Shown here piece by piece: positions 63,729 to 64,000 of a stretch of DNA of 64,000 bases; the stretch's first letter is position 1, and each line of letters starts with the position of its first letter. A program made the position numbers and the translations under genes. Origin of the DNA: Erythrobacter sp. YJ-T3-07 (GTDB taxonomy: Bacteria; Pseudomonadota; Alphaproteobacteria; Sphingomonadales; Sphingomonadaceae). The stretch lies in the NCBI RefSeq assembly GCF_015999305.1, contig NZ_JAEAGP010000001.1:186001-250000 (forward strand), written 5' to 3'. The notes below the pieces were generated by a model. The model was not told the DNA's origin. It saw only the letters and a list, made by a program, of their open reading frames with translations, and did not search any database.

Positions 63729-64000
63729 TCAGGCTTCTTCGGTATTCTCGTAATATTGCGGCGCGTGTTCGCGCAGCACGGAGAGGATCTTTTCGAGCGC
63801 TGCAGGCTCGTCGGTCTTCTCCATCGCGGCCAGTTCGCGGGCGAGGCGGCTCGAGGCGGCTTCGAAGATCTGCCGTTCGGAATAGCTCTGTTCGGGCTGG
63901 TCGTCGGGGCGGAAAAGGTCGCGGGTCACTTCGGCGATCGACACGAGGTCGCCCGAGTTGATCTTCGCTTCGTATTCCTGCGCACGGCGGCTCCACATGG
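63729..64000 (-). CDS. carD: CarD-family transcriptional regulator (5'-partial)
   Basis: Only the C-terminal ~90 residues are in the window; the frame is open to the right edge. MWSRRAQEYEAKINSGDLVSIAEVTRDLFRPDDQPEQSYSERQIFEAASSRLARELAAM is the helical DNA-binding domain of CarD/CdnL proteins, which bind RNA polymerase at promoters and support rRNA and housekeeping transcription. The N-terminal RNAP-interaction domain lies outside. Confidence 0.9.
   Translation of the reverse strand, partial: MWSRRAQEYEAKINSGDLVSIAEVTRDLFRPDDQPEQSYSERQIFEAASSRLARELAAMEKTDEPAALEKILSVLREHAPQYYENTEEA

Noticed and set aside
62360..63961. 533-codon open frame on the plus strand
   Set aside because: Crosses the tsaC end, lipoprotein, GIN gene, operator and CarD gene; low-complexity translation without a family pattern.

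Overview
The window is gene-dense, high-GC (roughly two thirds G+C by eye) chromosomal DNA from an alphaproteobacterium, most likely a sphingomonad of the Erythrobacteraceae type. This is inferred from the cysD-cysNC-cysQ, petABC and lspA-DUF3035 arrangements, the DUF1491, DUF6489, DUF2497/PopZ and UrcA families, and the order dnaQ-coaE-aroE-maf-PPSR | hemE-hemJ-rho-mnmE-mnmG-rsmG-parA-parB, the classic alphaproteobacterial replication-origin neighbourhood. I see no insertion sequences, prophage genes, CRISPR arrays or rRNA. There is one tRNA gene, tRNA-Thr(GGT). Both ends cut genes: cysD on the left and a CarD-family regulator on the right.

Left third (0-18.5 kb): sulfate activation (cysD, cysNC, cysQ), an OmpA-like lipoprotein, a CPA1-type antiporter, the cytochrome bc1 operon petABC followed by apt, then pgeF, pepN, an SDR-type protein, a DMT exporter, a threonine aldolase, a small GNAT and a pair of PH-domain membrane proteins. 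From 18.6 to 27.6 kb comes the tRNA and one long tightly coupled run: gpmA, purE, purK, folA, a dipeptidase, ribF, ileS, lspA and a DUF3035 lipoprotein. Many stop/start codons in it overlap by 1 or 4 bases.

Middle (27.7-46 kb): an UrcA-family protein, a LytS/LytTR two-component pair, class I fumarase, a degenerate PCMT-like protein, a TolC family protein, a PopZ-like DUF2497 protein, an S9 peptidase, a ferredoxin-like protein, a CBS protein, ErpA, ExoIII and a SleB-type hydrolase. Then a minus-strand run leads away from 45.9 kb: PPSR, maf, aroE, coaE, dnaQ, hpf, ptsN, a thioesterase and DUF1491.

The main result is a candidate chromosomal origin at 45913-46227, between PPSR and hemE. It holds three copies of TTATCCCG, one 8/9 DnaA-box match and a 21-bp pure A/T tract, and flanking transcription diverges from it. 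A parS cluster (four sites matching the ParB consensus at 14-15 of 16 positions) lies 6-9 kb to the right, inside and around mnmG and rsmG, directly upstream of parA-parB. A PopZ-like gene lies 12 kb to the left. Together these form a replication/segregation centre.

Other oddities are a probable CTG start in maf, the lack of a standard start codon for the conserved N-terminus of mnmE, a low-GC patch inside ileS, and a near-perfect 22-bp operator-like palindrome upstream of a GIN-domain gene. The right end (56.7-64 kb) carries envelope and metabolic genes: a glycine-zipper protein, a GAF/fRMsr protein, a PQQ-type sugar dehydrogenase, an acyl-CoA dehydrogenase, a Sua5/TsaC protein, a small lipoprotein, the GIN protein and the partial CarD gene.
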